Of a stretch of 10,047 nt of DNA, positions 1 through 5,178 are shown in pieces. Position 1 is the first letter of the stretch; each line of letters begins with the position of its first letter. The notes under the pieces were generated by a model that saw nothing but the letters and a program-made list of their open reading frames with translations, searched no databases and was not told the origin of the DNA. The position numbers were made by a program, and so were the translations under genes. The DNA lies in the NCBI GenBank assembly GCA_039922955.1, contig JBDTDR010000148.1, positions 1-10,047 on the forward strand. The letters run 5' to 3'. Source of the DNA: Tumulicola sp039922955 (GTDB lineage Bacteria > Vulcanimicrobiota > Vulcanimicrobiia > Vulcanimicrobiales > Vulcanimicrobiaceae).

Positions 1-161
1 GCGAGCCGCGCGAGCCCGGGCCGCGGCATGCGGCTCGCTCGAACGGCGTTGCCGCTCTGAGGGCCGGCCATCGGGAGAATCGACCGGTTCCCGGAACACC
101 CGGCCGAGCCGATGGCCACGACGGTAGCAAGCGCAAAAAACTTGTTCCAAAAGCGAAACAC
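1..161 (-). CDS. Putative lipoprotein, N-terminal part (runs off left edge)
   Basis: The minus strand reads from a GTG at 161 to the window edge without a stop, giving 53 residues. The N-terminus (M-FRFWNKFFALATVVAIGSAGC-S) has basic residues at 3 and 7, a hydrophobic core at about 8-18 and a lipobox-like S19-A-G-C22. This is the layout of a lipoprotein (signal peptidase II) signal, with Cys22 as the predicted lipidated residue. A Ser/Pro/Arg-rich linker follows and no domain is visible yet. The start is fixed by GGAGGG eight bases upstream. The gene is divergent from the VOC gene, and its leader contains three hairpins (193-260). Function cannot be assigned because the mature domain lies outside the window. 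An open frame on the other strand (3-167) has no start in the window and no recognisable feature, so I prefer this reading. Confidence 0.68.
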   Translation of the reverse strand, partial: MFRFWNKFFALATVVAIGSAGCSGNRSILPMAGPQSGNAVRASRMPRPGLARL

Positions 162-169
162 GTGTGAGA

Positions 170-175
170 CCCTCC
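170..175 (-). promoter_or_regulatory. Shine-Dalgarno site of the lipoprotein gene
   Basis: GGAGGG on the minus strand lies 8 bases before the GTG at 161. It is the strongest ribosome-binding site in the window and decides the start and strand of the left-edge gene. Confidence 0.7.
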
Positions 176-192
176 AAGACGTGAGCAGCAGC

Positions 193-260
193 GTAGACAA
201 ACGCCTAGTTTGAGGTCTACCGGCGGTTTCCCGCCGGCTAGGAGTTTGTCGGACTCCTAG
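193..260 (-). promoter_or_regulatory. Three-hairpin structured leader upstream of the lipoprotein gene
   Basis: Read on the minus strand, three stems follow one another. The first is CTAGGAGT (260-253) with ACTCCTAG (245-238), 8 bp with a 7-base loop. The second is CCGGCGG (237-231) with CCGCCGG (226-220), 7 bp closed by a GAAA tetraloop. The third is GTAGAC/GTCTAC (220-215 with 198-193), continued by AAAC/GTTT (211-208 with 202-199) past a 3-base bulge. CCTAG (242-238) can instead pair with CTAGG (208-204), which would break the first stem, so two folds exclude each other. The element ends 17 bases before the Shine-Dalgarno site. It matches no riboswitch class I can recognise. It could also be a palindromic repeat or a terminator remnant. 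Confidence 0.45.
238..252. repeat. 15-bp direct repeat, copy 1 (in leader hairpin)
   Basis: CTAGGAGTTTGTCGG occurs here and again, in the same orientation, at 662-676. This copy forms one arm and the loop of the first leader hairpin. The VOC gene lies between the two copies. Confidence 0.75.
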
Positions 261-282
261 AGGATCCCGGCGTGTCGTAGCC

Positions 283-288
283 TATTTT
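283..288 (+). promoter_or_regulatory. Putative -10 element of the VOC gene (leaderless type)
   Basis: TATTTT ends 5 bases before the ATG at 294, where a -10 box would sit if transcription began at the start codon. No Shine-Dalgarno sequence lies in the preceding 20 bases. No clear -35 is visible. An overlapping TAGGCT on the minus strand (284-279) could serve the divergent lipoprotein gene. Confidence 0.35.
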
Positions 289-293
289 GACGC

Positions 294-665
294 ATGGGCG
301 CTTCGATCCCGAATGGCTGGCACAGCGTTACGCCCCGGCTGGTGGTTGACGACCCAGCCGAACTCGTCCGTTTTCTCCAGCGTGCCTTCCATGCGCGCGG
401 AGAGTTCGCGGCGAGCTCGCCGTCGATCGTGAAAATCGGCGACTCGATCGTCATGGTGAGCGGCGCCACGGCCCGCGACCCGATGCCCGCCTTCCTGTAC
501 CTGTACGTCGACGATATCGATGCCACGTATCGGTGCGCGCTGGAGGCCGGCGCCGTTTGCATCGAAGAGCCCGCCGACATGCCGTACGGAGATCGGCGCG
601 CGATGGTGAAGGACCCGTGCGGCAACGTTTGGCAAATCGCCACGCACGGCGAAACGCTACACTAG
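294..665 (+). CDS. VOC-superfamily (glyoxalase/bleomycin-resistance, PhnB-like) protein
   Basis: This is a 123-residue cytosolic protein of the vicinal-oxygen-chelate superfamily. The opening (W9-H-S-V-T-P-R-L, then VVDDPAELVRFLQRAF, 17-32) is the first beta-alpha unit typical of PhnB/YdeM-like members. YLYVDDIDATYRCALEAGA (69-87) is the second. YGDRRAMVKDPCGNVW (98-113) followed by QIATH (114-118) is the usual C-terminal signature. The family normally runs about 130-160 residues; this one has a short first half. I do not see a full set of metal ligands, so substrate and even enzymatic activity are open. It stands alone on the plus strand, divergent from the lipoprotein gene and convergent with the kinase, with which it shares the CTAG stop palindrome. 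It is flanked by a 15-bp direct repeat, which may mean it was inserted here. Translation may be leaderless. Confidence 0.85.
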   Translation: MGASIPNGWHSVTPRLVVDDPAELVRFLQRAFHARGEFAASSPSIVKIGDSIVMVSGATARDPMPAFLYLYVDDIDATYRCALEAGAVCIEEPADMPYGDRRAMVKDPCGNVWQIATHGETLH

Positions 666-676
666 GAGTTTGTCGG
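662..676. repeat. 15-bp direct repeat, copy 2 (end of kinase gene)
   Basis: This is the second copy of CTAGGAGTTTGTCGG. On the minus strand it encodes the last four residues (PTNS) and the stop codon of the histidine kinase. The matching inverted arm that makes copy 1 a hairpin is absent here. Confidence 0.75.
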
Positions 677-1762
677 GAAGCGCAGGATGAAGCGCGCGCC
701 GCCCAGGGGTGACGACAGCACGCGCACGTCTCCGCCGGCGCGATCCGCGATCGCCTTTACGACGGCGAGCCCGATTCCGGTGCCGGGATGACTGGCCGCG
801 CCGCCGCGGATGCCCATTTCGAAAATCGATTCGCGCTCGCCGGGTGCGATGCCGGGGCCGTCGTCGTCAACGCTCACGCAAACGGTTAAGTCCGCGCACA
901 CGCACTCGATTTCAACCGTGCCGCCTTCGCCGCAGCATTTGATGCCGTTTTCCACCAGGTTGACCAGTGCGTGCATGCAGGCGTCGCCATCCACACGCGC
1001 CGGAGCGGTTTGAGGCAAGCGCGCGCGAATCGTTACGCGCCGGTCGCGCGCGAGCGGAACGGTCGTGTCGATCGTGGCTCGAATCTGCTCGGCAACGTCG
1101 CAGCAGGCGCCGCGGCGGCGCGCGGAGAGATCGAGCATCGAAAACTCGAGCATCCCTTCGACCAGGCGCCCCAAACGCAGGGCTTCGCGCCGGGCGGTTT
1201 CGAGAAACCGGCGGGCCGTCGGCGGATCCAGCTCGCCGTCGAGCAGCGTTTCGATGTAGCCGAGAATCGACGTAAGCGGGGTGCGCAGTTCGTGGCCGAC
1301 CGTCGCCAGCATTTCGCCGTGCTCGCGCTCGCGCAGCCCGCGTTCGAGCGCGGCGTCAAGCGTTGCGCCGATCGCCTCAACCTCGGCGCGTTCCTCGACC
1401 GGCCACCATCCGGTTTGCATGCGCCGGCCGGTCGATAGCGACATCGCGGCCGCGATTCGTTCGAGCGCGGTACGAACCTCGTTGCCTTCGGGCGGACGTC
1501 CGGCGCGCGACGGCGCCAGCATCGCGACCGCAAAACGGTCGGTGCCGACCTCGTGCGCTAACGCATCGCCGTCGCGCAGAATTCGGCGGGTTGCGTGACG
1601 AAACGCGGCGATCGTCTGCCGCTCGAGGCTGCGGGCGCTGCGCCGGCCGTCGCGCCAAGCGATTTGTTCGAACTCCGGCAGGCGCAAGACCAGCAGCGGA
1701 ACGCAAACGCCGGAGTCGAGCCGTTCGCCGATCGCCCGGGCGAGCCGATCGAAGGCGAGCAC
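662..1762 (-). CDS. Soluble sensor histidine kinase with degenerate GGDEF-like N-terminus
   Basis: This 366-residue kinase should autophosphorylate on His157 and pass the phosphate to the response regulator encoded just upstream. HisKA runs from about 148 to 212 with the H-box VGHELRTPLTSILGY (155-169). HATPase_c runs from about 255 to 364, with the N-box around N268/N272, DDDGPGIAP (299-307) and GTGIGLAVVKAI (327-338). No membrane segment is present, so it is cytosolic. Residues about 1-145 read like a GGDEF fold (LLVLRLPEFEQI, then RDGDALAHEVGTDRFAVAML), but the signature is VGTDRF (72-77) instead of GGDEF. Cyclase activity is therefore unlikely and the domain may be a sensor; that assignment is by eye. 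The GTG start lies nine bases after the regulator stop, in the same frame, with only a weak ribosome-binding site. No terminator is seen before the convergent VOC gene. Confidence 0.88.
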   Translation of the reverse strand: MLAFDRLARAIGERLDSGVCVPLLVLRLPEFEQIAWRDGRRSARSLERQTIAAFRHATRRILRDGDALAHEVGTDRFAVAMLAPSRAGRPPEGNEVRTALERIAAAMSLSTGRRMQTGWWPVEERAEVEAIGATLDAALERGLREREHGEMLATVGHELRTPLTSILGYIETLLDGELDPPTARRFLETARREALRLGRLVEGMLEFSMLDLSARRRGACCDVAEQIRATIDTTVPLARDRRVTIRARLPQTAPARVDGDACMHALVNLVENGIKCCGEGGTVEIECVCADLTVCVSVDDDGPGIAPGERESIFEMGIRGGAASHPGTGIGLAVVKAIADRAGGDVRVLSSPLGGARFILRFPTNS

Positions 1763-1771
1763 AATCGCTCG

Positions 1772-2476
1772 CTAGCAGTGCTCGGCATCCACGCAACGCT
1801 GGAACTTATACCCGAATCCGTGAACGGTGCGAACCAACGGCGGCAGCTGCCAGGCCTCTTCGATCTTGGCGCGTAGCCGGCGCACGTGAACGTCGATGGT
1901 TCGCTCGTCGCCGCCGAAATCGAACCCCCAGACCTTTTGTAAAATGCGCTCGCGCGACAGCGCCACGCCGGCGTTGCCGGCCAGTTCCATCAGCAGGGCA
2001 AATTCGCGCGGCTTGAGCCGCACGTCGGTGCCGTCGACGCGCACTTCGCGCGCACGCTCGTCAATTTCGAGGCGCCCGAAGGTAAGCGTCGGACGCCCCT
2101 GCGCGGTGGGCGGCCCTCCGCTGCGCCGCAGAATCGCTTTGACGCGCGCCACGACTTCGCGGGGCGAGAATGGCTTGCAGACGTAATCGTCGACGCCGAG
2201 TTCGAACCCAACCACGCGATCGACTTCGTCGGTGCGCGCCGTCAGCATCACGATCGGCACCGTGCGCTGCTCGCGCTGCAGCGTCCGAGCCACGTCGTAG
2301 CCGTTGATGCCGGGCAAACCGACGTCGAGAATCAAGAGGTCGGCGATGTCGCGCGCGCGGCGCAGTGCCGTTTGGCCGTCCGCCGCGCCGACCACGGCAA
2401 AGCCTTCGCGCTCCAGATGATGGGCTAGGAGATCGCGGATCGCACCATCGTCTTCGGCCACGACGATCGTTTGCAT
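1772..2476 (-). CDS. OmpR/PhoB-family response regulator
   Basis: This is a 234-residue DNA-binding regulator. The receiver domain (1-118) has the acidic pair D9-D10, phosphoacceptor D51 (LLILDVGLPGINGYDV), T79 and K101 (KPFSPREVV). The winged-helix effector domain (about 129-227) contains LKPREFALL, the recognition-helix segment DERTIDVHVRRLRAKIE (190-206) and VHGFGYKF. All key residues are intact, so it should dimerise on phosphorylation and bind direct-repeat operators. Its partner is almost certainly the adjoining kinase. I chose the ATG at 2476 because the product then begins right at the receiver domain and GGTGG lies 7 bases upstream. An ATG two codons earlier (2482) is possible. It starts 43 bases after recX ends, so it may be read through from the recA unit. 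The signal and target genes are unknown. Confidence 0.92.
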   Translation of the reverse strand: MQTIVVAEDDGAIRDLLAHHLEREGFAVVGAADGQTALRRARDIADLLILDVGLPGINGYDVARTLQREQRTVPIVMLTARTDEVDRVVGFELGVDDYVCKPFSPREVVARVKAILRRSGGPPTAQGRPTLTFGRLEIDERAREVRVDGTDVRLKPREFALLMELAGNAGVALSRERILQKVWGFDFGGDERTIDVHVRRLRAKIEEAWQLPPLVRTVHGFGYKFQRCVDAEHC

Positions 2477-2519
2477 GACCATGCCACCACGAGTGCCCGC
2501 GGGCGAGGCCGACCGAGAC

Positions 2520-2987
2520 TCATGCGAACTCGTCGAGTTCGAGGCCGGCGAGCGGGCCGAGGCGCCCGGCATGGTGCCGCAGCACGCGATAGATGGTTGA
2601 CGCCGGAAAACCCAGCCGCTCGAGGCGGCGGGCGGCGGAAGGGTAGGCAATCGCCGGCGACTTCGCAGCCAGCGCTTCGAATGCGGCGCCGCAGCGTTCG
2701 GCCTCGCCGTTTTCGTGTTCGCGCACAACTCGGGCGGCTTGGTCGGGATCGATGCCCTTGGCGACGAGGTTGCCGATTAGACGCAGGTCGCCGACGGCTT
2801 TGCGCTTGCCCTCGACGTAGAGCTTCGCGTACAGCCGGTCGTCGACGAAGCCGTCGCGCTTGCAGCGATCCACGGTCTCGCGGATGGCAGCGCCCTCAAA
2901 GCCTCTTCGCTCGAGGCGCTGCCACAGTTGAGCTTCGGTGAGACGCTGCCGTGCAAGCATCCCGAGCGCGCTTGAATACGCCTTCAT
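2520..2987 (-). CDS. recX: RecX-family regulator of RecA
   Basis: This 155-residue, largely helical protein lies 25 bases downstream of recA, the classic recA-recX arrangement. RecX binds in the groove of the RecA filament and limits its extension and activity. Family hallmarks are the N-terminal three-helix unit (ALGMLARQRLTEAQLWQRLE, then RRGFEGAAI) and the central signature DGFVDDRLYAKLYVEGK (45-61), followed by GDLRLIGNLVAKGID (66-80) and a more divergent third unit (about 118-140). Length is in the family range. The start is the ATG at 2987. An open frame continues 52 codons further upstream, but it runs through the end of recA out of frame and has no RecX character. The ribosome-binding site is weak (GGGA about 7 bases before the ATG), consistent with translation coupled to recA. 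Confidence 0.88.
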   Translation of the reverse strand: MKAYSSALGMLARQRLTEAQLWQRLERRGFEGAAIRETVDRCKRDGFVDDRLYAKLYVEGKRKAVGDLRLIGNLVAKGIDPDQAARVVREHENGEAERCGAAFEALAAKSPAIAYPSAARRLERLGFPASTIYRVLRHHAGRLGPLAGLELDEFA

Positions 2988-3012
2988 GCCGTATCCCAAG
3001 TTTGCCGAAGGG

Positions 3013-4059
3013 TTACTCTTGTTCGGTCGCCGCGCCGACCGTGGCCGTGCCGTTTTTCGACGTGGCTTTCCCGAGCGCTTCGCGAATCCGCAGTTCGATC
3101 TCGCCGGCCATGTCGAAATGTTCTTCCAAGAAGGCCTTGGCATTCTCGCGTCCTTGGCCGATGCGCTGATCGCCGTAGGTGTACCACGAACCGCTCTTGC
3201 CGACGATGTTCTGCTCGAGCGCGACGTCGAGAATCGAGCCCATCTTCGAGATGCCGCGGCCGTAGGTGATGTCGAACTCGGCTTGACGGAACGGCGGCGC
3301 GACTTTGTTCTTCACGACTTTGACGCGCGTGCGCGTTCCGACCACGTCTTGCCCGACTTTGATCGTCTCGAGCTTGCGCACGTCCAGGCGAATCGATGCG
3401 TAGAATTTGAGCGCGCGGCCGCCCGAGGTCGTCTCGGGGCTGCCGAACATCACGCCGACCTTTTCGCGCAACTGGTTGATGAAGATCATCACCGCCTTAC
3501 TGCGGGAAATCGCCGCGGTGAGTTTGCGCAGCGCCTGCGACATCAGGCGCGCCTGCAGGCCGACGTGGGCGTCGCCCATGTCGCCCTCAAGTTCGGCTTT
3601 AGTCACCAGCGCCGCTACCGAGTCGATGACGATGACGTCGACCGCGTTGCTGCGCGTGAGCATCTCAGCAATTTCGAGCGCCTGCTCGCCCGTATCGGGC
3701 TGCGAGACCAGGAGGTTGTCGAGATCCACGCCGAGCGCGGCGGCATAGTTGGGATCGAGCGCGTGTTCCACGTCGACGAACGCGGCCGTGCCGCCCGTCT
3801 TCTGGGCTTCGGCGATCGCGTGCAGCGCAAGCGTGGTTTTTCCGCTCGACTCCGGTCCGTAGATTTCGACGATGCGCCCGCGGGGCAAGCCGCCGATGCC
3901 GAGCGCGAGATCGAGTGCGATGGATCCGGTTGGAACGACTTCAAACGACATGCGCTCTTGAAAGTCGCCCATGCGCATGATCGAGCCTTTACCGAACTGC
4001 CGTTCGATCTGGGCAAGGGCGCTGTTGAGGGCGAGTAGCCGTTCGTCTTGTGCTCCCAT
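3013..4059 (-). CDS. recA: Recombinase RecA
   Basis: This is full-length RecA (348 residues), the ATP-dependent DNA strand-exchange recombinase and coprotease that triggers LexA self-cleavage in the SOS response. The N-terminal polymerisation helix (about 1-30) includes RQFGKGSIMRMGD. Walker A is GPESSGKTT (68-76), the catalytic-glutamate segment is DVEHALDP (96-103) and Walker B is VIVIDSVAAL (142-151). Loop L1 lies around EGDMGDAHVG (158-167). Loop L2 contains NQLREKVGVMFGSPETTSGG (195-214). The C-terminal domain ends in a short, mildly acidic tail (ATEQE). There is no intein or frameshift. The ATG at 4059 is preceded by a good Shine-Dalgarno run (GGAGAGGAAG). The 115-base gap from ftsY has no LexA box but holds a 20-bp palindrome. 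SOS control most likely comes from the box upstream of ftsY. Confidence 0.98.
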   Translation of the reverse strand: MGAQDERLLALNSALAQIERQFGKGSIMRMGDFQERMSFEVVPTGSIALDLALGIGGLPRGRIVEIYGPESSGKTTLALHAIAEAQKTGGTAAFVDVEHALDPNYAAALGVDLDNLLVSQPDTGEQALEIAEMLTRSNAVDVIVIDSVAALVTKAELEGDMGDAHVGLQARLMSQALRKLTAAISRSKAVMIFINQLREKVGVMFGSPETTSGGRALKFYASIRLDVRKLETIKVGQDVVGTRTRVKVVKNKVAPPFRQAEFDITYGRGISKMGSILDVALEQNIVGKSGSWYTYGDQRIGQGRENAKAFLEEHFDMAGEIELRIREALGKATSKNGTATVGAATEQE

Positions 4060-4130
4060 GGTCTTCCTCTCCGTTGTCTGCGTTTGTCGCCGATCGTTTT
4101 GTTGTTATGGCCGCCATGCTCGCATGAGCG

Positions 4131-4150
4131 AATGCCAACTGGGTGGCATT
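4131..4150. repeat. Operator-like inverted repeat in the ftsY-recA gap
   Basis: AATGCCA (4131-4137) and TGGCATT (4144-4150) form a perfect 7-6-7 inverted repeat 71 bases upstream of the recA start. On the recA strand it is preceded, not followed, by a run of six T, so it does not look like a terminator in that direction. It could be a repressor operator or an mRNA hairpin between ftsY and recA. I see no -10/-35 pair good enough to call a separate recA promoter. CATAAC at 4109-4104 is the best -10-like hexamer, with a poor -35. Confidence 0.4.
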
Positions 4151-4174
4151 AAAAAATTCAATTCGCCGCACGCG

Positions 4175-5110
4175 TCACGACGAGACCGCGGTCTCGGGAA
4201 CGTCGTCGAAAAGCGCGTCGATGAACTCGTCGGCGACGAAGGGGCGCAGCGCGTCGGGCGTTTCGCCCAAGCCGACGAACTTGATCGGCACGTGTTCCAG
4301 CTGGTCGACGATGGCCACTAGCACGCCCCCTTTGGCGGTCGAGTCGAGTTTGGTGATCACGAGCCCCGTGAGTTCGGTGGTCGCGTTGAAGAGCTTGGCC
4401 TGCGAGATCGCATTCTGACCGGTGGTGCCGTCGACGACCAGCAGCGTCTCGGCCGGCGGTTCGCCCAGCTCGCGCTCGACCACCCGCCGAATCTTCTTGA
4501 GCTCTTCCATCAAGTTGGTCTTGGTTTGCAGGCGTCCGGCCGTATCGATGAGGATCACGTCCACGGCGCGCGCTTTCCCCGCCCGCACGCCATCGAAGAC
4601 CACCGACGCGGGATCGGCGCCCTCGGCGCCCCGGACCAATTCGCTGCCGCTGCGCTGCGCCCAGATCGCGAGTTGCTCGGCGGCGGCGGCTCGGAACGTG
4701 TCGGCGGCGATCAGCAGGACGCGCTTGCGCCCCTCGCGCAGCCGCGTCGCGAGTTTTCCGATGGTGGTCGTCTTTCCGCTGCCGTTCACGCCGACGATCA
4801 GCATCACCGCCGGCCGCCGGTCGAGGCGAAGCTCGGCGCCCGGAAGCGTGAGGAAACGCTCGACGTCTTTACGGAACCGCGCGACGGCCAGATCGGTGGT
4901 TTTCCAGGCCTCTTGTTTAGCGACGGTCTGCAGCCCGGTCACGATTTTCTGCGTGGTCGGCACGCCGAAATCGGCCAGGATCAGCGTTTCTTCGAGTTCT
5001 TCCCAGAACTCCGGGGTCAAGGGCGTGCCCGGACGGCCGAGCCGCCCAACCGCCGAGAACGCTTCCCGTGCCTTGCCGAGCGAGGCGCGTAACCGCTGAA
5101 ACCAGCTCAC
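4175..5110 (-). CDS. ftsY: Signal recognition particle receptor FtsY
   Basis: FtsY is the SRP receptor GTPase. It docks ribosome-SRP complexes at the inner membrane and pairs with Ffh so that both hydrolyse GTP during membrane-protein insertion. The 311 residues comprise only the N domain (about 1-90) and G domain. The acidic A domain of Escherichia coli is missing, as in many other phyla, and a short amphipathic start (M-SWFQRLRASLGKAREAF) could serve as the membrane-targeting helix. GTPase motifs are intact: P-loop GVNGSGKTT (107-115), insertion-box start DTFRAAAAEQL (137-147), DTAGR (189-193), TKLD (253-256) and GLGE (280-283). The lone GLGE-type C-terminus and lack of an M domain separate it from Ffh and FlhF. 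The GTG start at 5110 has AGGGAAGG 9 bases upstream. A LexA box and -10 element directly precede it, so it heads the recA unit. Confidence 0.96.
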   Translation of the reverse strand: MSWFQRLRASLGKAREAFSAVGRLGRPGTPLTPEFWEELEETLILADFGVPTTQKIVTGLQTVAKQEAWKTTDLAVARFRKDVERFLTLPGAELRLDRRPAVMLIVGVNGSGKTTTIGKLATRLREGRKRVLLIAADTFRAAAAEQLAIWAQRSGSELVRGAEGADPASVVFDGVRAGKARAVDVILIDTAGRLQTKTNLMEELKKIRRVVERELGEPPAETLLVVDGTTGQNAISQAKLFNATTELTGLVITKLDSTAKGGVLVAIVDQLEHVPIKFVGLGETPDALRPFVADEFIDALFDDVPETAVSS

Positions 5111-5131
5111 GAAACGGAACCTTCCCTACCG

Positions 5132-5137
5132 ATTATC
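5132..5137 (-). promoter_or_regulatory. -10 element of the ftsY-recA-recX promoter
   Basis: GATAAT on the minus strand (5137-5132) matches five of six bases of the sigma-70 -10 consensus. Transcription would begin near 5125, at or just inside the Shine-Dalgarno sequence (5127-5120), giving a very short leader before the ftsY GTG at 5110. At 17-bp spacing the -35 would be GAGCCA (5160-5155), a weak match. The LexA box occupies the spacer. Confidence 0.6.
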
Positions 5138-5150
5138 GAACTCCTGTTCG
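5137..5150. promoter_or_regulatory. LexA (SOS) box upstream of ftsY
   Basis: CGAAC-TCCT-GTTCG is a perfect palindrome of the form CGAAC-N4-GTTCG, the LexA operator of Bacillus and actinobacteria. It lies in the 68-base gap between the reductase stop and the ftsY start, inside the promoter spacer and touching the -10 element, so bound LexA would block RNA polymerase. I found no other GAAC-N4-GTTC in the window. It places ftsY, recA and recX under SOS control. lexA itself is not in the window. Confidence 0.8.
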
Positions 5151-5178
5151 CTAGTGGCTCGGAGGCCACACACCCCCA

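Noticed and set aside
1..38. 9-bp inverted repeat (1-9 with 30-38) as a terminator or RNA gene
   Set aside because: It lies inside the lipoprotein coding region in very GC-rich sequence and has no T run.
66..117. Inverted repeat GGCCATCGG/CCGATGGCC as an RNA gene or operator
   Set aside because: It falls within the lipoprotein signal-peptide region, has a 34-base loop and no supporting context.
3..167. Open frame on the plus strand that could be the basic C-terminus of a protein entering from the left
   Set aside because: The opposite strand gives a clear signal peptide with lipobox-like Cys and a perfect Shine-Dalgarno site over the same bases; the plus-strand frame has no recognisable feature.
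193..260. Integron attC site
   Set aside because: Folds well, but I find no RYYYAAC/GTTRRRY core pair at the ends and no integrase or cassette array nearby.
2525..2541. CGAACTCG-T-CGAGTTCG palindrome as a second LexA box before the response regulator
   Set aside because: The GAAC/GTTC half-sites are 7 bases apart, not 4. The sequence codes for the last residues of RecX (ELDEF), so it can arise from codon choice. It might still fold as an mRNA hairpin.
2483..2728. Longer N-terminus for the response regulator (start at 2728)
   Set aside because: The extra residues overlap recX, are low-complexity Arg/Ser/Pro and precede a receiver domain that starts cleanly at 2476.
2938..4038. 366-codon open frame antisense to recA
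   Set aside because: A shadow of the RecA codons: no motif, no ribosome-binding site, and recA is certain.
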